Below, one piece after another: positions 35,068 through 43,722 of a stretch of 64,000 nt of DNA. The notes under the pieces were generated by a model. It made no database searches and had not been told where the DNA came from. It saw only the letters and a program-made list of their open reading frames with translations. The position numbers were made by a program, and so were the translations under genes. The stretch is from Arthrobacter sp. Y81 (GTDB taxonomy: Bacteria > Actinomycetota > Actinomycetes > Actinomycetales > Micrococcaceae), in assembly GCF_002929335.1 (NCBI RefSeq), contig NZ_PJIL01000002.1, positions 477,254-541,253 of the forward strand. The letters are read 5' to 3'. Each line of letters opens with the position of its first letter. The stretch's first letter is position 1.

Positions 35068-35220
35068 GTGAGCCACAGCAGCGCCAGCCAGACCCCGGAG
35101 GAGATCCTCGCCTACTGGACGCCGGAACGAATGGCCGAAGCAAAACCCCGGGAGGTCCGGCTCGCAGAGCCGGCGGCAAGCCCCGACGGTGACGCGGACG
35201 CTGACGCTGCAGAAAACTAA
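35068..35220 (+). CDS. Small protein carrying a protease-propeptide-like motif
   Basis: From GTG at 35068 the product is about 50 residues: a short Ser-rich start, EEILAYWTPERMAEAKPREV, and an acidic Ala/Asp tail. The central motif resembles YWTADRMRTAVPGDV in the propeptide of the protease that ends 25 bases upstream. There is no signal peptide. A longer frame from ATG at 35023 overlaps the protease end and is less convincing. It may be a remnant of a second protease gene or a small cytoplasmic partner. It is followed by a strong hairpin. Confidence 0.5.
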   Translation: MSHSSASQTPEEILAYWTPERMAEAKPREVRLAEPAASPDGDADADAAEN

Positions 35221-35231
35221 CTGAATGAACG

Positions 35232-35271
35232 ACGACGGCGACCGTCCCTTTTCGGGGGCGGTCGCCGTCGT
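35232..35271. terminator. Bidirectional terminator between protease region and purH
   Basis: Perfect 13-bp stem, ACGACGGCGACCG with CGGTCGCCGTCGT, and a 14-base loop containing TTTT. Confidence 0.75.
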
Positions 35272-35286
35272 GCGTGGAGGTGGGGA

Positions 35287-36972
35287 CTAGTGGAAGAAGT
35301 GGCGGGCGCCCGTGAAGTACATGGTGATGCCGGCGGCGTTGGCCGCGGCGATGACCTCGTCGTCCCGGACGGAACCGCCGGGCTGGACCACGGCGCGGAC
35401 GCCGGCGTCGATCAGGATCTGCAGTCCGTCAGCGAACGGGAAGAACGCATCGGAGGCTGCCACGGCACCGCGGGCGCGCTGCGGGGCGGTGCTGGCGCCT
35501 GTTGCTGTCGTCCCGACGTTAGTGGCACCGCCGGCGCCCTCGACGTCGGATTCCACCTTCACGCCCAGCGTGTTGGCGCGTTCCACGGCCAGCTTGCAGG
35601 AATCGAGCCGGTTGACCTGGCCCATGCCGATGCCGACGGCGGCACCGTGATCGGCCAGCAGGATGGCGTTGGACTTGGCGGCGCGGCAGGCGGTCCAGGC
35701 GAACGCGAGGTCGGCCAGCGTGGCGGCGTCAGCGGCTTCGCCGGCGGCGAGGGTCCAGTTGGCGGGGTTGTCGCCGTCGGCGTCCACCTTGTCGGAAATC
35801 TGGACCAGCACGCCGCCCGAGACCTGGCGGATTTCAGCCGGGTAGCGGCCGTATCCCTCCGGCAGGGACAGGAGGCGGATGTTCTTCTTCTTGGAGAGGA
35901 TCTCCACGGCCTCCGGCTCGAAACCGGGCGCGATGACCACTTCGGTGAAGATTCCGGCCACGGTTCTGGCCATGCCGGCGGTGACCGTGCGGTTGGCAGC
36001 GATGACGCCGCCGAACGCGGAGACAGGATCGCAGGCGTGAGCCTGGGCGTGGGCGTCGGCGATCGGGTCGGCGGCATCCGCGGATCCGACGGCCACGCCG
36101 CAGGGGTTGGCGTGCTTGATGATGGCCACGGCGGGCTCGGCGAAGTCGAACGCGGCGCGGAGGGCGGCGTCGGCGTCAACGAAGTTGTTGTAGCTCATGG
36201 CCTTGCCGTGGATCTGGTCTGCCTGGGCGATGCCTGCGGGAGCTGCCTTGTCGACGTACAGTGCTGCCTGCTGGTGCGGGTTTTCGCCGTAGCGGAGGAC
36301 CTCGGAGCGCTCCAGGGCGAGGCCGGCGTAGGCGGGCCAGTCGATCACGCCGTCGCCGTCTTCATCGAGGAACTGGCTGGCGGTCCAGGTGGCCACGGCG
36401 TTGTCGTAGCTGGCGGTGTGTGCGAAGGCCTTGGCAGCCAGGCGCTGGCGGGTCTTCAGGTCGAAGCCGCCTTCAGCGGCGGCGCGGACAACGTTGCCGT
36501 AGAACGTGGGATCCACCACAATGGCGACGGCGGCGTGGTTCTTCGCGGCGGAGCGCACCATGGCGGGGCCCCCGATGTCGATCTGCTCCACGACGTCGTC
36601 CTGGGCCGCTCCGGACTTCACGGTCTCGACGAACGGGTACAGGTTCACGACGACGAGGTCGAATGCCTCGATCTCCATGCCGGCCAGCGTTTCCATGTGG
36701 GCCGGGACGCGGCGGTCGGCCAGGATCCCGCCGTGCACGCGCGGGTGCAGGGTCTTGACGCGGCCGTCCAGCATCTCGGGCGAACCGGTGACTTCCTCGA
36801 CTTCCTGCACCGGGATGCCGGCGGCGGCGATCTTTTTGGCGGTGGAGCCGGTGGAGACGATCTTGACGCCTGCTTCGTGCAGGCCCTTCGCGAGCTCCTC
36901 CAGACCGGTCTTGTCGTAGACCGAGATCAGGGCTCGGCGGATGGGAACACGGTCTAGCTGCGTAAAGCTCAC
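35287..36972 (-). CDS. purH: Bifunctional AICAR formyltransferase / IMP cyclohydrolase
   Basis: Catalyses the last two steps of IMP synthesis, using 10-formyl-THF to formylate AICAR (ZMP) and then closing the ring. The 561-residue product has an N-terminal MGS-like cyclohydrolase domain ([28 protein letters not shown], [16 protein letters not shown]). The C-terminal AICARFT domain has the Lys-His catalytic motif in [11 protein letters not shown] and ends [16 protein letters not shown] at 36972 has GGAG upstream; further upstream sequence is not conserved. purN normally sits just upstream, but here 2.7 kb with an MFS and a DUF559 gene intervene. Confidence 0.96.
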   Translation of the reverse strand: MSFTQLDRVPIRRALISVYDKTGLEELAKGLHEAGVKIVSTGSTAKKIAAAGIPVQEVEEVTGSPEMLDGRVKTLHPRVHGGILADRRVPAHMETLAGMEIEAFDLVVVNLYPFVETVKSGAAQDDVVEQIDIGGPAMVRSAAKNHAAVAIVVDPTFYGNVVRAAAEGGFDLKTRQRLAAKAFAHTASYDNAVATWTASQFLDEDGDGVIDWPAYAGLALERSEVLRYGENPHQQAALYVDKAAPAGIAQADQIHGKAMSYNNFVDADAALRAAFDFAEPAVAIIKHANPCGVAVGSADAADPIADAHAQAHACDPVSAFGGVIAANRTVTAGMARTVAGIFTEVVIAPGFEPEAVEILSKKKNIRLLSLPEGYGRYPAEIRQVSGGVLVQISDKVDADGDNPANWTLAAGEAADAATLADLAFAWTACRAAKSNAILLADHGAAVGIGMGQVNRLDSCKLAVERANTLGVKVESDVEGAGGATNVGTTATGASTAPQRARGAVAASDAFFPFADGLQILIDAGVRAVVQPGGSVRDDEVIAAANAAGITMYFTGARHFFH

Positions 36973-37145
36973 AAAGGTCTCCGTCTTTTGACACGGTGGG
37001 TGCCGCGGTTGGTGGGGATGTGGCCAGTTTATCGTGTCCCGCAGGCTGCCCTCCCTGCGCGCCCGAGTGTGAAGGCTGCGCGCGGACGCTGAAGGGCGGC
37101 GCACGGACCCTGCCGTGCAACGTAAAGTTTTCTCAGGAGGCCGAG

Positions 37146-38498
37146 ATGAATACTTACACCACTGTGCCCAGCGGCGAACAGGTGGTCCAGGAACTGCCGT
37201 GGCGATGGAAAGTCCAGGGGCGGATCTTCCTGATCGGCGGCCTGGGCTTTATGTTCGATGCGTGGGACGTGACGCTCAACGGGATCCTCATTCCGCTGCT
37301 GTCCACACACTGGGCGCTCGCCCCCGGTGATGCCGCGTGGATCGGCACGGCGAACCTCATCGGCATGGCCCTCGGCGCGTTCGCGTGGGGCACCATCGCG
37401 GACACCATCGGGCGCAAGAAGGCCTTCACGGCCACCCTGCTGATCTTTTCCCTGTTCACGGTCCTGGGCGCATTCTCCCCCGATTTCATCTGGTTCTGCG
37501 TGTTCCGCTTCATGGCCGGATTCGGCCTGGGCGGGTGCATCCCGGTGGACTATGCCCTGGTGGGTGAGTTCACACCCCGGAAGCAGCGCGGAAAGGTCCT
37601 CACGGCGATGGACGGCTGGTGGCCGGTGGGTGCCGCGCTGTGCGGCTTTGTCTCCGCCTGGCTGGTTGCGGCGTTCGCGGACTGGCGGCTGACCATGCTG
37701 GTGATGGTGCTGCCGGCGCTGCTGGTGTTCTGGGTGCGGCGCAGCGTGCCGGAGTCGCCACTGTTCCTCATCCGCAAGGGCCGGCGTGACGAGGCCGCCA
37801 AGGTCATTGACGATCTGGTCAAGGCCACGGGCGCCGAGCCCCGCGCCTACAGCCTCCCGGACGCGCAGGATGCGCCGCGGCTCTCTGCCGGCAGCGCCTG
37901 GCTCCAGCTGGCCCGTGTCTGGCGGTTCAACTGGAAGATCACCGCGGCTGCCTGGTCCCTGTTCTTCAGCATCCTGCTGGTCTATTACCTGTCCCTGACG
38001 TGGATGCCGCGGATTCTGATCGGCGCCGGCTTCGAGGATTACAAGGCGTTCCTCACCACGGCGTCCATGGCCGCCGTCGGGCTCCTGGGCGTGGTGGTGG
38101 CAGCGGTGCTTGTGGAGCGGGTGGGCCGCAAGTGGATCCTGGCGATCACCGGGCCGCTATCCGCGCTGACGCTGGTGATCGTGGCGTTCGTGGTGGACAT
38201 CCCGTCCGCCGCCGTGTTCTGGCTGCTGGTATTCGGGTTCATCGTGCAGGTGGCCATTCCGGTGCTGTACACCTACGTCTCCGAGCTGTATCCCACGGAC
38301 CTGCGCGGCACGGGCTTCGGCTGGGCGTCCACGTTCTCCCGGCTCGGGGCAGGATTCGGACCGCTGATATTCGCCTCGGTCCTGTGGCCGCAGCTGGGAC
38401 TGGCGACGTCCTTCGCGCTTGCCGGCGGGCTGGTCCTGCTGTCGGTGCTGTGGATGGCGTTCTTCTCCCCCGAGACGAAGCAGCGCACGCTGACGTAA
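37146..38498 (+). CDS. MFS transporter (metabolite/sugar porter type)
   Basis: The 450-residue membrane protein has 12 predicted helices. MFS signatures include [13 protein letters not shown] between helices 2 and 3, [18 protein letters not shown] after helix 4, [17 protein letters not shown] before the central loop, and [27 protein letters not shown] in the second half. The pattern resembles SV2/NiaP-like aromatic-acid or vitamin transporters; the substrate is unknown. ATG at 37146 follows CAGGAGG. It lies opposite in strand to purH and purN, inside what is usually a purN-purH pair, suggesting insertion. A 66-bp repeat follows its stop. Confidence 0.9.
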   Translation: MNTYTTVPSGEQVVQELPWRWKVQGRIFLIGGLGFMFDAWDVTLNGILIPLLSTHWALAPGDAAWIGTANLIGMALGAFAWGTIADTIGRKKAFTATLLIFSLFTVLGAFSPDFIWFCVFRFMAGFGLGGCIPVDYALVGEFTPRKQRGKVLTAMDGWWPVGAALCGFVSAWLVAAFADWRLTMLVMVLPALLVFWVRRSVPESPLFLIRKGRRDEAAKVIDDLVKATGAEPRAYSLPDAQDAPRLSAGSAWLQLARVWRFNWKITAAAWSLFFSILLVYYLSLTWMPRILIGAGFEDYKAFLTTASMAAVGLLGVVVAAVLVERVGRKWILAITGPLSALTLVIVAFVVDIPSAAVFWLLVFGFIVQVAIPVLYTYVSELYPTDLRGTGFGWASTFSRLGAGFGPLIFASVLWPQLGLATSFALAGGLVLLSVLWMAFFSPETKQRTLT

Positions 38499-38515
38499 GC
38501 GCTCCCCTCCCCTCC

Positions 38516-38581
38516 CCCAACTGACTGGCAGTTAACGTCGCGAAACGCGCTTTTCACGACGTTAAGTGCCAGTCAGTTGGG
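38516..38581. repeat. 66-bp inverted repeat, copy 2
   Basis: Same 25-16-25 layout as the copy at 6309. It lies between the converging MFS and DUF559 genes and supplies Pro-Asn-stop to the DUF559 gene. Confidence 0.93.
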
Positions 38582-39508
38582 TAACCATCCGCGGCTGAGG
38601 AGCGCCGTGCGGACCTTCGCCACCGCGGAGCGTGCGCCGTTGACCATATGCCGCTTGGAGATCCGCACGAGGGTCCACCCTGCCCGGGCGAAGTCCTCCT
38701 CGCGGGCGATGTCCCGGACGATCTGCGCAACCTCGGAATGGGGCTCGCCGTCGTACTCCACCGCCACTTTGTTTTGCGGATAGCTCAGATCCGGTTGACG
38801 CACGACGCCGGTATTCAGCTCTGTGGGCACGTTCAGTTTCGGTTCGGGCAGACCGGCGTTTTCCAGTGCCAACCGAAGACGGGTCTCCGGTGCCGAATCG
38901 GCTCCTACCCGGGCCTGTTCCAGGGCAAGGCGGGCCTTCCGGATGCCGGGGGTTCCTCTGTGCCTGTCCAGCATGTCCTCGAGTTGTTCACGCGTGGCGT
39001 GTGGCTCCGTTCTGCCCTCGAATTCGGGGCGCGGAATCCTCAGCAGGTGGTCTGCCACAACCGTCAGTTCATCGATGCTCATTTTCCGGGAGCAATCCAG
39101 CCAGGTCCGTGCAGGGGTGGTAATCAACAGCCCTCCGAGGCTGACAACCTCGTCGGAAAAGAACTGCCCGACATGCCCCACCACGCCTCGTCGACGCGGG
39201 ATAGCCATAGTGTCAGGACGCGAGATGTGTATCCGCTCATCGTCCCGATTTGGGAGATACCCCGGAAGCCCCCACAATACAAAAGCCGTGGTGTGCGAGG
39301 CTGCCGAGAACGGGGTCACCACCGTGTACGGTCTGACCACCTTGAGACGGTCAAGAGGCTCGGAGGTGCTGGGGATGCGAACGCCGCGGCTTGGGACGCG
39401 CAGTTCACGGAACCTGAGGCGGCCGGGGCTCACGCCGGCGTCGACCGCTTCATAGACCGTGAACGGTGCTTCGCCCAGCGGGGCGGGCAGTGGGTTCGGA
39501 TCTCGCAT
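38573..39508 (-). CDS. DUF559 domain protein (Vsr/restriction-endonuclease-like fold)
   Basis: The 311-residue product has an N-terminal AbiEi-like/unknown region. From about residue 200 there is a DUF559-type domain: ADSAPETRLRLALENAGLPEP, QPDLSYPQNKVAVEYDGEPHS and DFARAGWTLVRISKRHM. The acidic and Lys residues of the PD-(D/E)XK-like site are present (PDLSYP...VAVEYDG). Such genes are scattered and lineage-variable in Micrococcales, with no proven function; defence or DNA repair is speculation. It is bracketed by two 66-bp inverted repeats, one of which provides its stop codon. It splits purN from purH. Confidence 0.82.
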   Translation of the reverse strand: MRDPNPLPAPLGEAPFTVYEAVDAGVSPGRLRFRELRVPSRGVRIPSTSEPLDRLKVVRPYTVVTPFSAASHTTAFVLWGLPGYLPNRDDERIHISRPDTMAIPRRRGVVGHVGQFFSDEVVSLGGLLITTPARTWLDCSRKMSIDELTVVADHLLRIPRPEFEGRTEPHATREQLEDMLDRHRGTPGIRKARLALEQARVGADSAPETRLRLALENAGLPEPKLNVPTELNTGVVRQPDLSYPQNKVAVEYDGEPHSEVAQIVRDIAREEDFARAGWTLVRISKRHMVNGARSAVAKVRTALLSRGWLPN

Positions 39509-39569
39509 TCCTCATGATTTCAAATCCGGGCGTCGGCGAGGAAGTTATCCACAGGTCCGCTCGACTTCA

Positions 39570-39635
39570 CCCAACTGACTCGCACTTAACGTCGTCAAAA
39601 CCGCGTTTCACGACGTTAAATGCCAGTCAGTTGGG
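39570..39635. repeat. 66-bp inverted repeat, copy 3
   Basis: Same layout as copies 1 and 2, placed 62 bases upstream of the DUF559 start and 51 bases after the purN stop. Copies 2 and 3 bracket the DUF559 gene. Confidence 0.93.
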
Positions 39636-39686
39636 AAGGGAGGGCGGGATGGGGAGGGAAGGGCCGGAACGAAGGGACGGGTGCGC

Positions 39687-40250
39687 CTACGCGGCGGCGA
39701 GCTGCGCCAGGGTCGAGACCAGGAGCCTGCGCTCCACCACCTTGATGCGTTCGTGCAGGGTGTCCTCGGTGTCGTCGTCGCGGATGGCAACGGCTTCCTG
39801 GGCGATGATGGGGCCGGTGTCCACGCCGGCGTCGGCCCAGTGCACCGTGCAGCCGGTGACCTTGACGCCGTAGGCCATGGCATCGCGGACGCCGTGCGCG
39901 CCGGGGAAGGCCGGCAGCAGGGCGGGGTGGGTGTTGAGGTATTTGCCGTCGAACGCGTCGATGAAGTCCGGGCTGACGATCCGCATGAAGCCGGAGGACA
40001 CCACCACATCCGGCTCATACGCGGCCACGGCTTCCGTCAGCGCCGCGTTCCAGTCCGCGCGGTCGGCGTAGGCCTTGAAATCCACCACGAACGTCGGAAT
40101 TCCGGCGGCCGCCGAGCGTTCCACACCGTACGTCCCCGGCCGGTCAGCGCCGACGGCGGCGATCTCGACGTCCAGCTCGCCCGCCTTGACGGCGTCAATG
40201 ACAGCCTGGAGGTTGGAGCCGGTACCGGACACGAGGACTACGATGCGCAT
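39687..40250 (-). CDS. purN: Phosphoribosylglycinamide formyltransferase
   Basis: Transfers a formyl group from 10-formyl-THF to GAR, the third step of purine synthesis. The 187-residue product has the family N-terminus RIVVLVSGTGSNLQAVIDA. The catalytic Asn-His-Asp set is in KYLNTHPALLPAFPGAHGVRDA and GCTVHWADAGVDTGPIIAQEAV. ATG at 40250 has no Shine-Dalgarno but TAAGCT 6 bases upstream, so it is probably leaderless. It is divergent from a small membrane protein gene that uses the same type of promoter. Confidence 0.95.
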   Translation of the reverse strand: MRIVVLVSGTGSNLQAVIDAVKAGELDVEIAAVGADRPGTYGVERSAAAGIPTFVVDFKAYADRADWNAALTEAVAAYEPDVVVSSGFMRIVSPDFIDAFDGKYLNTHPALLPAFPGAHGVRDAMAYGVKVTGCTVHWADAGVDTGPIIAQEAVAIRDDDTEDTLHERIKVVERRLLVSTLAQLAAA

Positions 40251-40256
40251 GGCTCT

Positions 40257-40262
40257 AGCTTA
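40257..40262 (-). promoter_or_regulatory. -10 element TAAGCT, leaderless promoter of purN
   Basis: On the minus strand TAAGCT, 6 bases, ATG at 40250. Confidence 0.5.
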
Positions 40263-40276
40263 TGGGGCCGCTCGCG

Positions 40277-40282
40277 TAGGCT
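40277..40282 (+). promoter_or_regulatory. -10 element TAGGCT, leaderless promoter of the gene at 40290
   Basis: TAGGCT, 7 bases, ATG at 40290, no Shine-Dalgarno. It lies 14 bases from the divergent purN -10 element, so the two promoters overlap. Confidence 0.55.
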
Positions 40283-40289
40283 GGAAAAC

Positions 40290-40721
40290 ATGAACCCCCC
40301 GAAGGACCCCGCAAGTACCCAGCCGGCACGGCAACCCCTCAGCGATGCTGCGAAGGCGTCACTGCTGAAGACTCACAACCTGTTCCGCACTTTCATTGTT
40401 ACCGTCCTGGGCTCCTTCTTCGTCTACCAGGTGGACGTCACCTACCTGTGGCTGACGGCCATCCTCACGACGGCAAGCATCGTGCTCGGCATCGTGGTGC
40501 TGGTCCGCGCCATCAAGCTCAAGGAATCCAAGCTGGTGCTGTTCGGGACCATCTCGGGACTGGTGGTCTCTGCAGTGATGGTGCTGCTGATCCTGGCCTC
40601 GGCTGTGTTCTTCAACCAGGTCCGGGACTTCCAGCAGTGCTCCCGCAGTGCGCTCACCCAGCAGGCCATGACCCAGTGCCAGACGCAGCTGGAGAAGTCA
40701 CTCCCCACCCAGCTCCGCTGA
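40290..40721 (+). CDS. Small membrane protein, three hydrophobic segments
   Basis: The 143-residue product has a polar N-terminus of about 33 residues, then hydrophobic segments (FRTFIVTVLGSFFVYQV, LWLTAILTTASIVLGIVVLV, LVLFGTISGLVVSAVMVLLILAS) and a short polar C-terminus with two cysteines. I recognise no named family. Position between purN and DUF6350 is typical of small conserved actinobacterial membrane proteins. The start is set by a leaderless promoter. It converges with the DUF6350 gene; a GCCGGC-repeat hairpin lies between their ends. Confidence 0.8.
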   Translation: MNPPKDPASTQPARQPLSDAAKASLLKTHNLFRTFIVTVLGSFFVYQVDVTYLWLTAILTTASIVLGIVVLVRAIKLKESKLVLFGTISGLVVSAVMVLLILASAVFFNQVRDFQQCSRSALTQQAMTQCQTQLEKSLPTQLR

Positions 40722-40778
40722 GCCGCCGGCAGATCAGCCGGCTAATCATCCGCAGGTAGCGCCCGACGGCGGGACCTC

Positions 40779-42095
40779 CTACGGCTGCGACGCTTCCAGG
40801 TCCGCTTCGCGCAGCTTCTGCTGGCGTTCCAGCCAGGGTCCCGCCGCGTAACCGATGACGACGCCGATCCCCACCTCCGCGGCCAGCCACAGCGAGGTGC
40901 TCAGCGGGTCCGGGCCGATGTCCGTGAGGCGGCCCAGCCCGGCCGATCCACGCGCCACCCAGGCCATGCCACCGGCCATCAGTCCCGCCGCAGCGCCGAT
41001 GATCGCACCGAGGGCCAGCGTTGAGGCCGATGCCGTGAACCAGCGGGCCCGGACCTTGATGGACAGCCATTCGTCGAAGTGGTTTTCGCCTTCGCGCAGG
41101 AACCACCAGCCGGCCAGTGCACCGGCGAGGACCGGCACCACCAGCGCCACGAAGCCGTAATCCAGCGGTCCGGCGGGCAGCGCGGCGAACACCGGGATGG
41201 ACGGCAGCGGGCCAACCGCTGTTCCGAGCGGTCCCGCCTGCGAGCCGACGCCCAGGGCGAAGCCGGAGCCGGACGTCCAGGCGAGCGCAAAGACGGCCAG
41301 GTTGGGGAGGAAACCGAGCTGCGCGATGGTGAGCACGGCACCTCCCATGGCACCGGCGTCGAGTCCTTCGTAGACCGCGATCACAAGGTCCCAGTGGATG
41401 AACAGGTCCACGGCGAGTAGCGCCGTGGACATGGTGAACGCAGCCATCAGCGCCACGAATCCGGCTTTGATCGAGGACCCAAGGTAGGACCCGGCCCAGC
41501 GGGAATGCTGGCTGGTCCGGGCGATCCAGTTCGCGGCGTCGACGCCGATGAGCCGGCTCCAGGACCCTGCCTCGCGCCGGGCGCCCACCACCATGCCCAG
41601 GCCGAACGGAATGAGCGGCACAAGGCCGGCGAACCACAGGAAGATGGCGACGTCGTCCGTGCGGCACACGAAACCCGTGGCCATGCCGAACCCGCCGTAG
41701 ACCAGCCACGAACCCAGCAGCGCCTGCCACAGCTGGTCCGTATAGGAAGCCCGGGCCAGACGCCGGCCGGCGCGCCACGCGAGCAGGAACGGGATGAGGG
41801 TGAGGCCCAGCGGGATCAGCGAAAGCGTGCCCGACTCGGTCTGTGCCGCGGCCTCCCCCGCCACCATCGTCAGGTGCAGCGGCACGCCGTGGATCAGGAG
41901 CCAGGCCTGCCCGCCAAGCCGTGCCAGGGCATCGAAATTATTGTTCTGGAATCCGGCCGTGGCCCACACGGCCACGATGGGTGCCAGCACCACCAGCGCG
42001 GAGATGACCGCCGCCTGCGCCGATTCAAGCGCTCCCTGCAGCCACAAGGGCATGGGAATGCCACGGTCTCCGGTCTGATCAGCGCGCAGTTTCAT
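40779..42095 (-). CDS. DUF6350 family polytopic membrane protein
   Basis: The 438-residue product has about 10 or more hydrophobic segments. Family-typical features are LPSIPVFAALPAGPLDYG and the start region WLQGALESAQAAVISALVVLAPIVAVW. The family is found beside purN or sucD in many actinobacteria and has no known function. I chose ATG at 42095; an upstream GTG or ATG would only add a Pro/Arg-rich stretch with no family similarity. Transporter-like architecture is visible, but no substrate-binding motif. Confidence 0.83.
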   Translation of the reverse strand: MKLRADQTGDRGIPMPLWLQGALESAQAAVISALVVLAPIVAVWATAGFQNNNFDALARLGGQAWLLIHGVPLHLTMVAGEAAAQTESGTLSLIPLGLTLIPFLLAWRAGRRLARASYTDQLWQALLGSWLVYGGFGMATGFVCRTDDVAIFLWFAGLVPLIPFGLGMVVGARREAGSWSRLIGVDAANWIARTSQHSRWAGSYLGSSIKAGFVALMAAFTMSTALLAVDLFIHWDLVIAVYEGLDAGAMGGAVLTIAQLGFLPNLAVFALAWTSGSGFALGVGSQAGPLGTAVGPLPSIPVFAALPAGPLDYGFVALVVPVLAGALAGWWFLREGENHFDEWLSIKVRARWFTASASTLALGAIIGAAAGLMAGGMAWVARGSAGLGRLTDIGPDPLSTSLWLAAEVGIGVVIGYAAGPWLERQQKLREADLEASQP

Positions 42096-42157
42096 CGTGT
42101 TCCATGGTGTCACGGGAGGCGCCCGTGGCCGGTCCACGACAGGCTCAAACCGCGGAG

Positions 42158-42823
42158 TTACCAGAGCTCGTAGTCATCCTTGCTGATCATGAAGCCGTGC
42201 CCGGTCCGAAGATGTGCGCAGGTCATGGCGCCCGGCGCCCGTTCGCACACCATATTGCCCAGCCGCACCGTCTGGCCGTCCTGGATCCACGGCCCCGGGA
42301 ATGCCGGCCCGGCCACGTCCTCCGCCTCCATGGGGGACATTCCGTTGCCGCACAGCCCGTACTGGGCGCCGCCGTCGAGCGTCACCACCGCATAACCGCC
42401 GTAGTACTCGCTGAGTCCGGTGCACTGGCCCCTGATATCACCGGGCCGGGGTGCGACGTCAGTGAGCAGGTGGCACGCCGCGCCGTCCGCGTCGATGGAG
42501 CACTGCATGTCCTTGCTGGCCGACTGGACCACAACGGGAAGCGGCGCCGCCCACGGCTGCGCGTTCACCTTGGGCAGGAGCTGCTCGGCCCTGTTCAGCG
42601 GACGGGCATTGGCCTTGGGAGCAGCCGGCGGCACTGCCTGGGAAGCAGCCCCGTCCGACGGCGGCTCCCCCGCCGCCGCTCCGTCCTCCAACGTTTGCTC
42701 GCTCATTCTCAACGCACCGACGGCGGGGGCGTTGCCGGCAGGGACGGCCACCCTGCAGCCGGCGGCGGACAGCAGCACGACGGCGGCCACAAGGGTTCGG
42801 AGAATCACGGTTACAGGGCGCAT
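42158..42823 (-). CDS. Lipoprotein with DUF6636-like domain
   Basis: The 221-residue product has a lipoprotein signal peptide (lipobox LSAAGC at about residues 18-23) and a Pro/Ala-rich linker. The C-terminal domain of about 120 residues resembles DUF6636: a cysteine pair around KDMQCSIDADGAACHL, QCTG, GGAQYGLCGNG, and a final MTCAHLRTGHGFMISKDDYELW-like ending. Four to six conserved cysteines suggest disulfides outside the cell. The function of the family is unknown. Confidence 0.8.
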   Translation of the reverse strand: MRPVTVILRTLVAAVVLLSAAGCRVAVPAGNAPAVGALRMSEQTLEDGAAAGEPPSDGAASQAVPPAAPKANARPLNRAEQLLPKVNAQPWAAPLPVVVQSASKDMQCSIDADGAACHLLTDVAPRPGDIRGQCTGLSEYYGGYAVVTLDGGAQYGLCGNGMSPMEAEDVAGPAFPGPWIQDGQTVRLGNMVCERAPGAMTCAHLRTGHGFMISKDDYELW

Positions 42824-42949
42824 GGTCCTGCCAGTTCAGCAGAACAGGGCGGTTCTGTCGCTGGGCAGAAGTCCCCATGCCCCGAGCGCTTTTTTCATTA
42901 CTCAGCCGTAAAATTGGTATGTCCGCAAACAGTGGTTGGAGGCAGAAAA

Positions 42950-43411
42950 ATGACTACCGCATCCCCGCATGCACATGGCGTTCACTTTGGTCGTACGGAT
43001 GTCCAGAACGTTGGCATGGGTGTAGGAATAGTCCTGATGTTGGTGGGTGTCCTGGCGTTCATCCCGGGTATTACCCAGCAGTACAGCGAACTGAGGTTCC
43101 TTGGACCTGATTCGCACGCCATGTTCCTTAGCCTGTTCCAGGTATCCATGCTGCTGAACATTGTGCAGCTGGTCATCGGTGCAACGGGCTGGGCGATGTC
43201 CCGCAGTGGAATGGGCGCCCGGAACTTCCTCATGGGCTTTGGTGCGCTGTACGTCGTCCTCAGCATCTTCGGGCTCAGTGTCGGAGTGGGATCGGCAGCC
43301 AATTTCCTGTCGCTGAACACTATGGATAACTGGACCCACATGGTGCTGGGCGTGCTCATGATTGGCGTCGGCTGGATCCTCTCGAGGCATCTGGCCGAGG
43401 ACCGCAGGTAG
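42950..43411 (+). CDS. DUF4383 family membrane protein
   Basis: The 153-residue protein has four hydrophobic segments: GVGIVLMLVGVLAFIPG, ALFQ-type second helix (FQVSMLLNIVQLVIGATGW), FLMGFGALYVVLSIFGL and MVLGVLMIGVGWILS. It has the family feature LLNIVQLVIGATGWAMS followed by HMVLGVLM. DUF4383 proteins are small actinobacterial membrane proteins of unknown role. GGAGG lies before the ATG. A strong nested hairpin with TTTTT follows about 80 bases after the stop. Confidence 0.85.
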   Translation: MTTASPHAHGVHFGRTDVQNVGMGVGIVLMLVGVLAFIPGITQQYSELRFLGPDSHAMFLSLFQVSMLLNIVQLVIGATGWAMSRSGMGARNFLMGFGALYVVLSIFGLSVGVGSAANFLSLNTMDNWTHMVLGVLMIGVGWILSRHLAEDRR

Positions 43412-43491
43412 CCCGGATCGCGTAAGCCGGGACATAAGGAGCCGCTAATGAGGAACGATTCATAGCAATCTGAAATGTTTTAACCACCGGT

Positions 43492-43536
43492 TGGTGCAGT
43501 TGCCCTGCGTAGACGCAGGCGGCTGCACCAGCTTTT
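43492..43536 (+). terminator. Terminator of the DUF4383 gene
   Basis: TGGTGCAG and CTGCACCA form the outer stem; CTGCGT and ACGCAG form an inner one. GCTTTTTGCG follows. Confidence 0.85.
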
Positions 43537-43627
43537 TGCGTTTAAGGGCCTTGTTGCGCGGAGCGGCCGACGGCGGGTGGTCGGGGCCGGACCTGGAGCT
43601 CTCGGGCGGCCCAGAATCTTCATTCCT

Positions 43628-43663
43628 GTGAATATTTTCACTTTAATCAATGGAAAAACATTG
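43628..43663. promoter_or_regulatory. Two candidate operator dyads before the XRE-cupin regulator
   Basis: GTGAATATTTTCAC (43628-43641, arms GTGAA/TTCAC) and CAATG-GAAAAA-CATTG (43648-43663). The second runs into the -35 box, a position suited to repression. Confidence 0.5.
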
Positions 43664-43688
43664 ACTCGCTAAAAATCTTCACTATAGT
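43661..43688 (+). promoter_or_regulatory. Promoter of the XRE-cupin regulator gene
   Basis: TTGACT (43661-43666), 16 bases, TATAGT (43683-43688), a near-consensus vegetative promoter. AAGGAAT precedes the ATG at 43723. Confidence 0.75.
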
Positions 43689-43722
43689 TATGTGAGTCAG
43701 GTCACCCAATGAAGGAATCCCA

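Larger units (their letters stand above)
43412..43722. other. Intergenic region of 311 bases with terminator, operators and promoter
   Basis: It holds the terminator of the DUF4383 gene, a GC-rich stretch with no recognisable signal (about 43545-43615), then an AT-rich control region. This control region has two dyads and a promoter for the regulator gene at 43723. I see no reading frame of merit. Confidence 0.7.
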
